Shown here one piece after another: positions 28,589 to 38,638 of a stretch of 64,000 nucleotides of DNA (position 1 is the stretch's first letter; every line of letters starts with the position of its first letter). The stretch is from Trichomonas vaginalis G3 (taxonomy: Eukaryota; Parabasalia; Trichomonadida; Trichomonadidae). The position numbers and the translations under genes are program-made. The DNA is taken from NCBI RefSeq assembly GCF_026262505.1, contig NC_067206.1, positions 18,869,319 to 18,933,318 on the forward strand, read 5' to 3'. The notes under the pieces were generated by a model that was not told the DNA's origin, ran no database searches, and was given only the letters and a program-made list of their open reading frames with translations.

Positions 28589-31512
28589 ATATGTTTTGTC
28601 ATGATTTCATCGTATATGTTTTGTCATGATTTCATCGTAAAGACTTTGTCATGACTTCATCGTCAATGTTTTGTCATGACTTCATCGTCAATGTTTTGTC
28701 ATGACTTCATCGTAAAGACTTTGTCATGACTTCATCGTCAATGTTTTGTCATGACTTCATCGAACTTCATCGTATATGCTTTGTAAAGACTTCATCGTCA
28801 ATGTTTTGTAAAGACTTCATCGTCAATGTTTTGTAAAGACTTTGTCATGACTTCTTCGTAAAGACTTTGTCAAGACTTTGTCATGACTTCTTCGTAAAGA
28901 CTTTGTCAAGACTTCATCGTCAATGTTTTGTAAAGACTTTGTCATGACTTCATCGTAAAGACTTTGTTGAGACTTCATCGTAAAGACTTTGTCATGACTT
29001 CTTCGTAAAGACTTTGTTGAGACTTCATCGTAAATGTTTTGTCATGACTTCATCGTCAATGTTTTGTTGAGACTTCTTCGTCAATGTTTTGTAAAGACTT
29101 TCTCATGAACTTTCTTGTCTATGTTTTGTCAAGACTTCTTCGTCAATGTTTTGTTGAGACTTCATCGTAAATGTTTTGTCAAGTTCTTCTTCATCTAATT
29201 TCTCATGAACTTTCTTGTCTATGTTTTGTCAAGACTTCTTCGTCAATGTTTTGTTGAGACTTCATCGTAAATGTTTTGTCAAGTTCTTCTTCATCTAATT
29301 TCTCATGAACTTTCTTGTCTATGTTTTGTCAAGACTTCTTCGTCAATGTTTTGTTGAGACTTCATCTAATTTCTCATGAACTTTCTTGTCTATGTTTTGT
29401 CAAGACTTCTTCGTCAATGTTTTGTTGAGACTTCATCTAATTTCTCATGAACTTTCTTGTCTATGTTTTGTCAAGTTCTTCTTCATCTAATTTCTCATGA
29501 ACTTTCTTGTCTATGTTTTGTCAAGACTTCTTCGTCAATGTTTTGTTGAGACTTCTTCGTAAAGACTTTGTTGAGACTTCATCGTAAATGTTTTGTTGAG
29601 ACTTCTTCGTAAAGACTTTGTTGAGACTTCATCGTAAATGTTTTGTTGAGACTTCTTCGTAAAGACTTTGTTGAGACTTCATCGTAAATGTTTTGTTGAG
29701 ACTTCTTCGTCAATGTTTTGTTGAGACTTTGTCATGACTTCATCGTAAAGACTTTGTTGAGACTTCATCGTAAATGTTTTGTCATGACTTCTTCGTAAAG
29801 ACTTTGTTGAGACTTCTTCGTAAAGACTTTGTTGAGACTTCATCGTAAATGTTTTGTTGAGACTTTGTCATGACTTCATCGTAAAGACTTTGTTGAGACT
29901 TCATCGTAAATGTTTTGTTGAGACTTCATCGTAAAGACTTTGTTGAGACTTCATCGTAAATGTTTTGTTGAGACTTCTTCGTAAAGACTTTGTTGAGACT
30001 TCATCGTAAATGTTTTGTTGAGACTTCTTCGTCAATGTTTTGTTGAGACTTTGTCATGACTTCATCGTAAAGACTTTGTTGAGACTTCATCGTAAATGTT
30101 TTGTTGAGACTTCTTCGTAAAGACTTTGTTGAGACTTCTTCGTAAAGACTTTGTTGAGACTTCATCGTAAATGTTTTGTTGAGACTTTGTCATGACTTCA
30201 TCGTAAAGACTTTGTTGAGACTTCATCGTAAATGTTTTGTTGAGACTTAATCGTAAATGTTTTGTTGAGACTTCTTCGTCAATGTTTTGTTGAGACTTTG
30301 TCATGACTTCATCGTAAAGACTTTGTTGAGACTTCATCGTAAATGTTTTGTTGAGACTTCTTCGTAAAGACTTTGTTGAGACTTCTTCGTAAAGACTTTG
30401 TTGAGACTTCATCGTAAATGTTTTGTTGAGACTTTGTCATGACTTCATCGTAAAGACTTTGTTGAGACTTCATCGTAAATGTTTTGTTGAGACTTAATCG
30501 TAAATGTTTTGTTGAGACTTCTTCGTAAAGACTTTGTTGAGACTTCATCGTAAATGTTTTGTTGAGACTTCATCGTAAAGACTTTGTTGAGACTTCATCG
30601 TAAATGTTTTGTTGAGACTTCTTCGTAAAGACTTTGTTGAGACTTCATCGTAAATGTTTTGTTGAGACTTCTTCGTAAAGACTTTGTTGAGACTTCATCG
30701 TAAATGTTTTGTTGAGACTTCTTCGTAAAGACTTTGTTGAGACTTTGTCATGACTTCATCGTAAAGACTTTGTTGAGACTTCATCGTAAATGTTTTGTTG
30801 AGACTTCTTCGTAAATGTTTTGTTGAGACTTCTTCGTAAAGACTTTGTTGAGACTTCATCGTATATGTTTTGTTGAGACTTCTTCGTAAAGACTTTGTTG
30901 AGACTTTGTCATGACTTCTTCGTAAAGACTTTGTTGAGACTTCATCGTAAATGTTTTGTTGAGACTTCATCGTAAATGTTTTGTTGAGACTTAATCGTAA
31001 ATGTTTTGTTGAGACTTCTTCGTAAATGTTTTGTTGAGACTTCATCGTAAATGTTTTGTTGAGACTTCATCGTAAAGACTTTGTTGAGACTTCATCGTAA
31101 ATGTTTTGTTGAGACTTCTTCGTAAAGACTTTGTTGAGACTTCATCGTAAATGTTTTGTTGAGACTTCTTCGTAAAGACTTTGTTGAGACTTCATCGTAA
31201 ATGTTTTGTTGAGACTTCTTCGTAAAGACTTTGTTGAGACTTCATCGTAAATGTTTTGTTGAGACTTCTTCGTAAAGACTTTGTTGAGACTTCATCGTAT
31301 ATGTTTTGTTGAGACTTCATCGTAAAGACTTTGTTGAGACTTCATCGTAAATGTTTTGTTGAGACTTCTTCGTAAAGACTTTGTTGAGACTTCTTCGTAA
31401 AGACTTTGTTGAGACTTCTTCGTAAATGTTTTGTTGAGACTTCTTCGTAAAGACTTTGTTGAGACTTCTTCGTCAATGTTTTGTTGAGACTTCTTCGTAA
31501 AGACTTTGTCAT
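28589..31512. repeat. 25-bp minisatellite 2 (about 117 units)
   Basis: About 2.9 kb of 25-bp units, for instance GACTTTGTTGAGACTTCATCGTAAA and TGTTTTGTCATGATTTCATCG-type units at the left edge. It is the reverse complement family of minisatellite 1. Some 29.1-29.5 kb units include a longer higher-order unit with CTCATGAACTTTCTTGTC. Left edge joins the polymerase relic, right edge joins the methylase relic at a TTGTCAT match. Long reading frames across it are artefacts. Confidence 0.92.
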
Positions 31513-31514
31513 AT

Positions 31515-31706
31515 CTAAAACTCATAGTCATGTATGTCCTCTAACCATCTCATAACGGTTTCCAAACCACTTTTATCGGATGTAAAGTAAAAACATGGAT
31601 GGTTATGTAAAACGTCTAAAGTTTCTAAAGAGTCTCTCAAAGTATACTTCCTTGGAACGTCCGTAACTTTTCTGTAGCGACGATAGACCCTTACTTGTCC
31701 GGACAT
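31515..31706 (-). pseudogene. Dam-type methylase 3' fragment fused to a short leader
   Basis: Reads MSGQVRVYRRYRKVTDVPRKY followed by the methylase segment TLRDSLETLDVLHNHPCFYF to the HDYEF region. The methylase part matches about residues 200-241 of the whole gene at 56918-57736. The leader MSGQVRVYRRYRK also occurs at the left ends of C and D. A truncated remnant within the terminal region. Confidence 0.7.
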
Positions 31707-31734
31707 AGTTATACTATTTTGAGTCCTCTACAAA

Positions 31735-31895
31735 AAAAGTCAACAGCAACGACTCTCAAAAATTTTATGGGCTAGAAGGGGCGCAGCCCCTGGGAAGCCC
31801 CCTATACCCAAAAAAAACTCATTTTATATAAACTTCATTTTATACTAACATCTTCGGGGCTAGAGGGCACGAAGTGCCTGGAGGCCCCACTACCT
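31735..31895. repeat. Right terminal region of copy B with two hairpins
   Basis: Subterminal hairpin at 31769-31800 (inner stem GGGGC/GCCCC round GCA) and terminal hairpin at 31857-31889 (inner GGCAC/GTGCC round GAA), then the T-run. It is the reverse complement of the left end of copy C (32303-32470). Confidence 0.85.
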
Positions 31896-32302
31896 TTTTT
31901 TTTTAATCTATTATTATATATAATGTAATTAAGAAAAAAAAATAAAATGACCTGCATTTATTAATTACCCTATTTATTAATTACCCGGGTTGTCAATTTT
32001 TTGGGGGCCTATGGAGAAATTTACTTTATCAATAGCGCACCATAGATTCGAATCCAGAGCCTATAATTCTAGAAGTAGATGAAGGTACCCTAGAATAACT
32101 ATGTGGTGTAGTTTTTATTGCTATTTAAGATATCACATAAAATATATTAATCAAATAATAAAAATTTCAATAAAATTAAATAATTGTTATTTTTATATAG
32201 AGTAGATATTATTTCTATATTTAGATCGAAAAAATAAATAATTCTGAAGTACTAGTAATATTCATCCATGATGATTTATTTTTCAATATTATAAAAAAAA
32301 AA
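31896..32302. other. 400-bp spacer between copies B and C
   Basis: AT-rich, no coding potential. About 32040-32110 carries an imperfect inverted pair (CACCATAG and CTATGTGGTG) with a TTCGAATCC segment that faintly resembles a tRNA T-arm; I could not form a cloverleaf, so it is not called. Confidence 0.55.
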
Positions 32303-32470
32303 GGAAGTGGGGCTTCCAGGCACTTCGTGCCCTCTAGCCCTGAAGATGTTTAGTATAAAATGAAGTTTTTTTGGGTATTGGGGGCTTTCCAGGGGCTGCG
32401 CCCCTTCTAGCCCATAAAATTTTTGAGAGTCGTCGCTGTTGACTTTTTTTGTAGAGCACTCAAAATAGTA
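32303..32470. repeat. Left terminal region of copy C with two hairpins
   Basis: Terminal hairpin 32309-32341 and subterminal hairpin 32380-32413, then GAGAGTCGTCGCTGTTGAC. Inverted relative to the right end of B; the first hairpin is inverted relative to the right end of C (57868-57900). Confidence 0.85.
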
Positions 32471-32475
32471 TAACG

Positions 32476-32735
32476 TTGTCCGGACAAGTAAGGGTCTATC
32501 GTCGCTACAGAAAAGTTACGGGCGTTCCAAGGAAGTATACTTTGAGAGACTCTTTAGAAACTTTAGACGTTTTACATAACCATCCATGTTTTTACTTTAC
32601 ATCCGATAAAAGTGGTTTGGAAACCGTTATGAGATGGTTAGAGGACATACATGACTATGAGTTTAGATATGACAAGATAGAATATGAGAGAGGTCCTATA
32701 AACCGGAGAAAGTGTCATATAAACATCTGTCAAAA
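32476..32735 (+). pseudogene. Dam-type methylase 3' fragment with leader at the left end of C
   Basis: Same leader-plus-fragment as 31515-31706 (MSGQVRVYRRYRKVTGVPRKY then TLRDSLETLDVLHNH), reaching further into the methylase C-terminus (DKIEYERGPIN). The whole methylase stands at the other end of the same element in inverted orientation, so this forms an inverted subterminal repeat. Confidence 0.7.
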
Positions 32736-32758
32736 GCCGCTTTTTAACTTCACTTAAA

Positions 32759-35700
32759 ATGCCACGTAAGCTACGTAAGAATATACGTAAGAGGAAGAGA
32801 GCATTGAAACATCCAATAGTAAGACTGACACCACAACAACAGTTGCAACAACAAATGCTGAATGACCCCACTATGTTGCAACAAATGTCAAGCAACCCTA
32901 TGCTTTTAAACCGAGTCATTGGTGCACAGAGTGGAGGTTTAAGAGCGGCACTTTTAGCGAAAATGGCAGGCTATGGTGGAGCTGCAGACGGAACAGCCTA
33001 TAACCCTCAAAGTCAAATGAATTTGAGTTCACTCAAAAATCAAATATCAGATGTCAAAAAGTCAAACATAGACATACAGAAACAAATAAGTGAAAACGAA
33101 AAGAAACTAGAATATGACAGACACACAAAGAAACTCAATGAGTTAAACGTAGAGAAAAAGAAGAAAGAAGAACAACTGAAAGAACTAAGTACAGAGGAAT
33201 ATGCGAAAAAAGTGTCAGAAAAAGCAGCAGAAGTAGCAAAAATGGAACAAGATGTTTTAAATTTGAAAAACCATACTACTCAATATAAAGTACTGAAAGA
33301 TGAAGAAATAAAACAAAAAGCCCTGAAGACATATATGGATAGCGATGAGTATAAAAAAGAAGTTGAAGCAAATGTAAAGGCAGAAAAACTTTTACAGTTG
33401 CAAAACCAAACCGTACAGTATGAAAACTTAGCACAAGAAAGTAAAAATAACGACGCAGCCATGCAAAAGGCAATGAAAAGCGCAGAATATATAAAAGCTA
33501 ACAATGACTGGTTAGATGCCCAAGCCAACGCTAAAGCAGCCCAACTTATAGGGTCAATAAGGACAAAAATACAAGCGGATGAAGACAGTTCAAATGAAGC
33601 TTTAACGAATGCTGACTTTAAGAACGCCTTCGAAGCTCTTCATAGTAAGGTGAAACTAGTGAACGACTTCTCATCTGGAAAGAAACTGAAGTCTGAAGGT
33701 TTCGACAAAGAGTTAAAAGAAGTAGCACAAAATATGACGAAAATAACAGATGCAGCAACGAGACAGGCAGTTCAAAGTGCCTATGACGCCGTTAGAGCAA
33801 CTGTTGTGGAAAGTCAAGAAAAAGAGTTACAACAGACCAAAACAGACCTAGTAAATGCTTTCTTAAAAACGAAAAGTCAGGTAGGACATTATGCTGCAGA
33901 TGGAACATATGTGCCAGCTGGTGGAACTTATATACTAGCTAGTGGAACTTATATACCACCAAACCCTCCAAGAGAAGCACCTGCACCAGGACTACCTAAA
34001 ACATTTACATCGTCACATGGACACAGACACAGGCATGCACCAAAACCAGCACAACAACCAACACAACAACCAACAGTTCAAAATCCAGCACAACAACAAC
34101 CAGCACAACAACCAACAGTTCAAAATCCAGCACAACAACAACAACCACAAACAGAGCAAGGACATAAAAGAAGTAGAGAACAAGGAAACCAAGAATTCTT
34201 AAAAATGCTTAAGGAAGATTATGGTTACCCAGATACTCTTGACTTTAGTGACAGATATAAAGAAGCTATTAGAAAGTTCAAGGAAGGAAATACTGACCCG
34301 AACCTATTTAGCTTTATGGTTCAGCACCAAATGGGATATAATTTCAAACCTGGAAAATACAAGCTCGCTAAGGGATATGATTTAATAGCATATCATCCAA
34401 ATGACATGGATGAATTTACTCCGAGATATTTGGTGTCAGAGATAAATGATAATTCAACTATCTTCATGAAACGCGTAAAAAATAGAGACGGAACGAAAGA
34501 AGAAAGGGTTATGAATGCGAATGACTTAAATAGGGAACTTGTTAAAAACGGTCTCGGAATATATGAAATGCCAGCAGATGAGGTACAAGAAACTCCACAG
34601 GAAGAAGTTCAGATACAACCAGACATGGAAGAAATAGTTCAGCAACAACAGCTAGAAGAGCCTGAAGGAAACGAACAAGTCACTCCTTTGGAAACTAACT
34701 TCACAGAACTAGATGAAGATTTGGAACAGCCGAAAAATCTTGACCCTCAACAAGAGTATGCGGAGAATATGGAATCTTTCCAAGAGTCTAAGAAAAATTC
34801 GGCTGACATAGTAGAAGAATATCGAAAAATGTTTGCCGACATACAAAAGACTCCAACACCAGATGAAAATATTCAGCATAGAATGGAAGTACTGAAAGAA
34901 AATGTACACAAATACAACAACCCTTTTTACTTACGAGCATTTAACGTTCAATCTTCGGATGAACTCGGTGAAAATAAAAGGTTAAATTTCAACAAAACAT
35001 ATAGAAATGAAACATTGTTTAAAGTTCATTCAGAACCTAACCAAGATGGAAACAAACCTACTTTTGTTTCTGCAGACTATGGAACTACAATGAGATGGGG
35101 TCATAAAGCTAATCCGGATAGGTGGTTCATAAACTTACAACCTCAATTCCAAGAAGTTGTAGACGCAATGGAAGTGAATGGTGAACGAGATATAGCTGGT
35201 ATTTTAAGCGCGGCTTTAATGCCATTGAAAGATATGAAACATGCAGATATTTTGGACCAGTATGAAATGAACATGGCTGATGGAAATATAACACCTGACG
35301 TTCTAGAACATTTATCTCAAAGAACTACACAGAACCATAGAGATGGTATATTTGGTGAAGAGTTTAGAAAGAAAGTTAGGGAGGGAGAAGGAAGAGAACC
35401 TATTGTACATGACCTTGCAAACGAAAGTTTACAAAATGTCATAAAAACTTACTTTGCAGACAATGAACCGAGAAGGGATGAATATTTAAGAAAACTCAAA
35501 TGGACAGTACCAAATGAAATGTTAGTATTGAAAAACATGTTCCTTGACAAAATAAAACCAACTACAGAAATAAATGACGCAAGACTGAAACATTGGGTAA
35601 AAGCTTTCCCATTCACAAAAGATATTATTGGTAACATGGAAAGAAAACCAGAATGGCTACAAAAACATATATTTGGAAACGAGCTTATTCCATATGGACA

Positions 35701-36079
35701 AGCTCTGTTTGAAGAGCTAGAACCGGAAACTCAGGAAAGAGTCATGCAAACAATACGCGAAGACTCAAATACAAACTATGACAAAATCTTTCTAGGATAT
35801 AGGTTACCTGAGATGGGCGACCAGAGCCCAAAGGCAAAAAGGACATGGGAAATTTACAACATACTAGGTGAACATGAGGCAAAGATGCAACAACTTGAAG
35901 CAGAGGGCAAGTTACCAAAAGCGACACAAAAGAAGAAGAGAAGAGTAAAACAAAGTGAAAGTAGTGAAGAAGTAACTTCATCTAGTGAAAGTAGTGGCAA
36001 TGAAGGAAAAAGAAGAGTTAAAAACTCAGTCAGGAAGAAAGTAAAGCTTGGTCCGAGTGGGTTCTATTATGACACATAA
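32759..36079 (+). CDS. 1106-aa coiled-coil and Pro/Gln-repeat virion-type protein
   Basis: Encodes 1106 aa. Order: very basic N-terminus (MPRKLRKNIRKRKRALKHP), Gln-rich stretch 25-45, long Lys/Glu-rich coiled coil about 85-260, GTY repeats about 385-405, Pro/Gln repeats with QPTVQNPAQQ about 425-475, acidic Gln/Glu segment about 600-680, globular region 700-1030, Ser/Glu then Arg/Lys tail ending FYYD. No family recognised. The basic ends could bind DNA and the coil could span a particle, so a core, scaffold or tegument-like role is plausible but unproven. First gene from the end, 32 bp before the MCP. Looks whole; broken or partial copies in A, B and D. Confidence 0.85.
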   Translation: MPRKLRKNIRKRKRALKHPIVRLTPQQQLQQQMLNDPTMLQQMSSNPMLLNRVIGAQSGGLRAALLAKMAGYGGAADGTAYNPQSQMNLSSLKNQISDVKKSNIDIQKQISENEKKLEYDRHTKKLNELNVEKKKKEEQLKELSTEEYAKKVSEKAAEVAKMEQDVLNLKNHTTQYKVLKDEEIKQKALKTYMDSDEYKKEVEANVKAEKLLQLQNQTVQYENLAQESKNNDAAMQKAMKSAEYIKANNDWLDAQANAKAAQLIGSIRTKIQADEDSSNEALTNADFKNAFEALHSKVKLVNDFSSGKKLKSEGFDKELKEVAQNMTKITDAATRQAVQSAYDAVRATVVESQEKELQQTKTDLVNAFLKTKSQVGHYAADGTYVPAGGTYILASGTYIPPNPPREAPAPGLPKTFTSSHGHRHRHAPKPAQQPTQQPTVQNPAQQQPAQQPTVQNPAQQQQPQTEQGHKRSREQGNQEFLKMLKEDYGYPDTLDFSDRYKEAIRKFKEGNTDPNLFSFMVQHQMGYNFKPGKYKLAKGYDLIAYHPNDMDEFTPRYLVSEINDNSTIFMKRVKNRDGTKEERVMNANDLNRELVKNGLGIYEMPADEVQETPQEEVQIQPDMEEIVQQQQLEEPEGNEQVTPLETNFTELDEDLEQPKNLDPQQEYAENMESFQESKKNSADIVEEYRKMFADIQKTPTPDENIQHRMEVLKENVHKYNNPFYLRAFNVQSSDELGENKRLNFNKTYRNETLFKVHSEPNQDGNKPTFVSADYGTTMRWGHKANPDRWFINLQPQFQEVVDAMEVNGERDIAGILSAALMPLKDMKHADILDQYEMNMADGNITPDVLEHLSQRTTQNHRDGIFGEEFRKKVREGEGREPIVHDLANESLQNVIKTYFADNEPRRDEYLRKLKWTVPNEMLVLKNMFLDKIKPTTEINDARLKHWVKAFPFTKDIIGNMERKPEWLQKHIFGNELIPYGQALFEELEPETQERVMQTIREDSNTNYDKIFLGYRLPEMGDQSPKAKRTWEIYNILGEHEAKMQQLEAEGKLPKATQKKKRRVKQSESSEEVTSSSESSGNEGKRRVKNSVRKKVKLGPSGFYYDT

Positions 36080-36111
36080 ATCCAACTATTCTATATTTTT
36101 ACCCATATGAA

Positions 36112-37719
36112 ATGTACGCCGCTCAGAATATAACGCCAACAGTTTTGGATGCCATGAATGGAAATGTTTCCGAATGGTATAACGAATGCGACAATGCCAT
36201 TAGAAGGTCAGAAATAGTTCCTGGAACTTACGAATATACAACTGCTGTTTCTTATGGAAACGTAGGTGAGTTTGGAGAAGGTTCTTCAACAACAGTAGAT
36301 ATTGCTTGCGACAGGTTTCATATTATTTCTATTGACAACTCATTCTTATACGTGGAACAAGACATTGAAATAAAACCTTCTGCCAAGTTGTCTGACAAGA
36401 AAGGTTGCAATGGAATTTTCTATGTCGGATACCAATATGCTCCAGAAGTTTTCATGGGATATAAGATATATTCTAACTCTGACTTAGTTCAAACAGTAAC
36501 ATGGGCAAACTATGAATGGTTCGCTTTGAGAAACTCAGTACAACCACAAGCTAGAGAACAAACAGACCAGTATGCAACTATTGAGAAAATAAGAAGACTT
36601 GACCCTAACGTTCCAGGAGTTTATGTTAACCTTTCTGGACAAACTGCAGCAGCAGTAACCAAAGTAAAACTGAAACTTAGAGTTCCTTTGTCATCTTTCC
36701 TCATCTTCAGGTTTTTAAGATACTTGCCAAACTGGGCAGGAAAAATTTCTATCGAACTTACTCCAAGCAAAAATAACTTAGTCATTGCACCAACACAAGA
36801 CCCATTCACTATTACAGACGTAAAGGGAACAAATAAAACGTCATTCGCCGAATTTTGCAAAGACAAAGTTGACTTAGACTTTGGTTTCTCAAACCTCAAC
36901 ACTGAAGTAAACTATTATTTCAATGCTGCTGGAGATGCTTGGGACCCAGTTAAGTTCACATGCGAAAAATTTGAATGCAAGAGAATAGAAAGCAGACTTG
37001 CAGTCTATATGTTGGACCCAGATATTTCAAATGCTTTAGCTGCCAAATATATTGCAGTTCCACTTATGTTCCCTATACACCAAATATCTGTCAAAGACTT
37101 TGCAGGTGAAGTTGGAAACCAAAGTGCTGACCCAGGTGCAAGAACAGATATTGCTTTAACAACTGCAATGAAACATGCAGATACTATGTTTGTACTGTTC
37201 AGACGAACTATAAATGACTATTCTTGTTTCTACAACCCCGGTATTAAATATCATATAAACATAGATGGCAAATATTATCCAAGAGAAGAATATTCTACAG
37301 TTGAGGATATGAGGTCATACAACTTGACATTAGATGCTATGAACTTTAACAACAACTTCACAACAACCATTAACCCTGAAATGCAAAGTTCTATTATGCC
37401 ATATGTGAAAGTATGGACTCATTCAGGAGGTCAAAAAACTCAATATACAAATGGAGACCGTTCAAACTTTTGGCTTGGCATTCCATTTGCTGACTCAGAA
37501 GACTTTATGGGTGGTATTTCAACTGTTGGTACAGTTCAAATACAATATACTGGTGACAGAGACGGTCCAGATGAATTGAAAGCAAAGAAGTTTACAAAAC
37601 CAATAGCACTTTTCACGGAAGATGCTCTTTTGAAGATTCGTTCGATGAAACCTGCTGGGGCTCCTCAGATTGGTATAACGACAGCTTCCATCGAGCAGAT
37701 TTTGGCAGCAGGTCAGTAA
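36112..37719 (+). CDS. Major capsid protein, double jelly-roll type
   Basis: Encodes 535 aa, whole, about 98.5 percent identical by eye to copy A (differences such as T/A at YQY(T/A)PEV and A/S at WTH(A/S)G). Beta-rich, with LRYLPNWAGKISIEL and SNFWLGIPFADSEDF segments. As in other Polintons it should build the capsomers of an icosahedral shell. ATG follows CCCATATGAA; the last 107 bp overlap an antisense gene. Confidence 0.87.
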   Translation: MYAAQNITPTVLDAMNGNVSEWYNECDNAIRRSEIVPGTYEYTTAVSYGNVGEFGEGSSTTVDIACDRFHIISIDNSFLYVEQDIEIKPSAKLSDKKGCNGIFYVGYQYAPEVFMGYKIYSNSDLVQTVTWANYEWFALRNSVQPQAREQTDQYATIEKIRRLDPNVPGVYVNLSGQTAAAVTKVKLKLRVPLSSFLIFRFLRYLPNWAGKISIELTPSKNNLVIAPTQDPFTITDVKGTNKTSFAEFCKDKVDLDFGFSNLNTEVNYYFNAAGDAWDPVKFTCEKFECKRIESRLAVYMLDPDISNALAAKYIAVPLMFPIHQISVKDFAGEVGNQSADPGARTDIALTTAMKHADTMFVLFRRTINDYSCFYNPGIKYHINIDGKYYPREEYSTVEDMRSYNLTLDAMNFNNNFTTTINPEMQSSIMPYVKVWTHSGGQKTQYTNGDRSNFWLGIPFADSEDFMGGISTVGTVQIQYTGDRDGPDELKAKKFTKPIALFTEDALLKIRSMKPAGAPQIGITTASIEQILAAGQ

Positions 37720-38032
37720 GTTGTTCTTGAACTGACTTCTCTCCGTCAAATATTGACAGTACGCCAGTTTTGACATAATATTGTAAGATAAACTTACCTT
37801 TAGAAATATCTGTAAGTTTTGAAGTTATATTTTTGTCTGCTTCAAGAACTTTCACCATTTCAGTTATACCAACTTTCTTTGCTTTATGAAAATATTTTGG
37901 TTCAGCAAATATTGCTATTCTATAACATTTACCATTGTTTGTGTAAAGAACTATTCTGTCAATGTATTTGTATTGTTTGTGTGTGTAAACTTTGTTTTGC
38001 TTCAATTCGAAGAGATACTCAAATACGTCCAT
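37613..38032 (-). CDS. Antisense 139-aa gene overlapping MCP
   Basis: Whole counterpart of 3216-3635: 139 aa, MDVFEYLFELKQNKVYTHKQ start. Changes relative to A (D/E, V/A, T/S, I/L) are conservative outside the overlap, and the overlapping 3' end is unchanged. Divergent from the 193-aa gene by 18 bp. Function unknown. Confidence 0.65.
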   Translation of the reverse strand: MDVFEYLFELKQNKVYTHKQYKYIDRIVLYTNNGKCYRIAIFAEPKYFHKAKKVGITEMVKVLEADKNITSKLTDISKGKFILQYYVKTGVLSIFDGEKSVQEQLTDLLPKSARWKLSLYQSEEPQQVSSNESSKEHLP

Positions 38033-38050
38033 CTTTTTATTCTAAGTAAA

Positions 38051-38632
38051 ATGTCATTTCCGAAAAATAGAAGCGTAAGTGTTTCAAAAGGTTTAATGGC
38101 GGTGGCAGATGTGAAGTTAAATTCACCAACTCAAACAAACAGTCAAAGTGTTGTTGTCAATGTCAAAGACAGAGATGTTGAAGTGGGGAAACCATACGAA
38201 GACGAAGATGGTATAACAATAGTTCCTGTAAAAGAACAACCAACATACCCTGAAGTTAGCAGAGACTTAAGTTCTGTTGCAGATATTCGAAACGACTACC
38301 AACAACTGAAAGACAAACTTAAAACTCAGGAGAAGATTTGTCAAGCTTTAGGTATAATGTTAAACTTGGTCGAACACAACCCTGTAAAAGTGAACTCATA
38401 TGTCATTGCACCTCATGAAGTTTTGAAAGAACTATTGAAACTTTTGACAGAGGCAGACGATATAAACATCAAAGAAATAGAACCCGACATTAGTTGCTGT
38501 GGTGTTTCATATAATGTCATTGACAAGATATACGTTATGAAAGGAGGTGAAACGTTGAACTTAAAATATAGTTTCCCAGACGTTATAAAAATATTTGACG
38601 ACCACAACATTTCATTAAAATTTATTTGCTAA
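38051..38632 (+). CDS. Conserved 193-aa structural-block protein
   Basis: Whole counterpart of 2616-3197. Encodes 193 aa from MSFPKNRSVSVSKG; the upstream extension in frame is AT-rich and hydrophobic and lies over the antisense gene, so it is not used. Leader CTAAGTAAA precedes the ATG, and the same leader type precedes the next gene. Likely virion-related by position; no domain recognised. Confidence 0.75.
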   Translation: MSFPKNRSVSVSKGLMAVADVKLNSPTQTNSQSVVVNVKDRDVEVGKPYEDEDGITIVPVKEQPTYPEVSRDLSSVADIRNDYQQLKDKLKTQEKICQALGIMLNLVEHNPVKVNSYVIAPHEVLKELLKLLTEADDINIKEIEPDISCCGVSYNVIDKIYVMKGGETLNLKYSFPDVIKIFDDHNISLKFIC

Positions 38633-38638
38633 GTAAAA

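Larger units (their letters stand above)
10264..31895 (+). mobile_element. Maverick/Polinton copy B, left end missing, decayed
   Basis: Plus-oriented. It starts within the large coiled-coil gene with no left terminal repeat and ends at a right terminal hairpin at 31857-31889. Order: structural block and helicase (decayed, many breaks), 139-aa, 150-aa and ATPase genes (readable), operator-like repeat region, KilA-N gene, KilA-N/GIY-YIG gene, broken 304-aa homologue, minisatellite 1, distinct gene cluster, polymerase 3' relic, minisatellite 2, methylase relic, terminal region. About 9 kb present in copy C (polymerase body, integrase, fibre genes) is absent, replaced by minisatellite 2. The structural block is a fossil with several dozen breaks in total. 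Confidence 0.92.

Noticed and set aside
23520-31512. CRISPR-like arrays
   Set aside because: Units are contiguous 25-mers with no unique spacers, in eukaryotic DNA with no cas genes.
28700-31531. Several long minus-strand frames (for example with MKSQQSLYEEVSTK repeats) across minisatellite 2
   Set aside because: A 25-nt unit without stops keeps all three frames open; no start signal, composition or conserved homologue supports a protein.
32035-32115. Possible tRNA-like sequence with TTCGAATCC
   Set aside because: No D-arm, anticodon arm or 7-bp acceptor stem could be formed in either strand.
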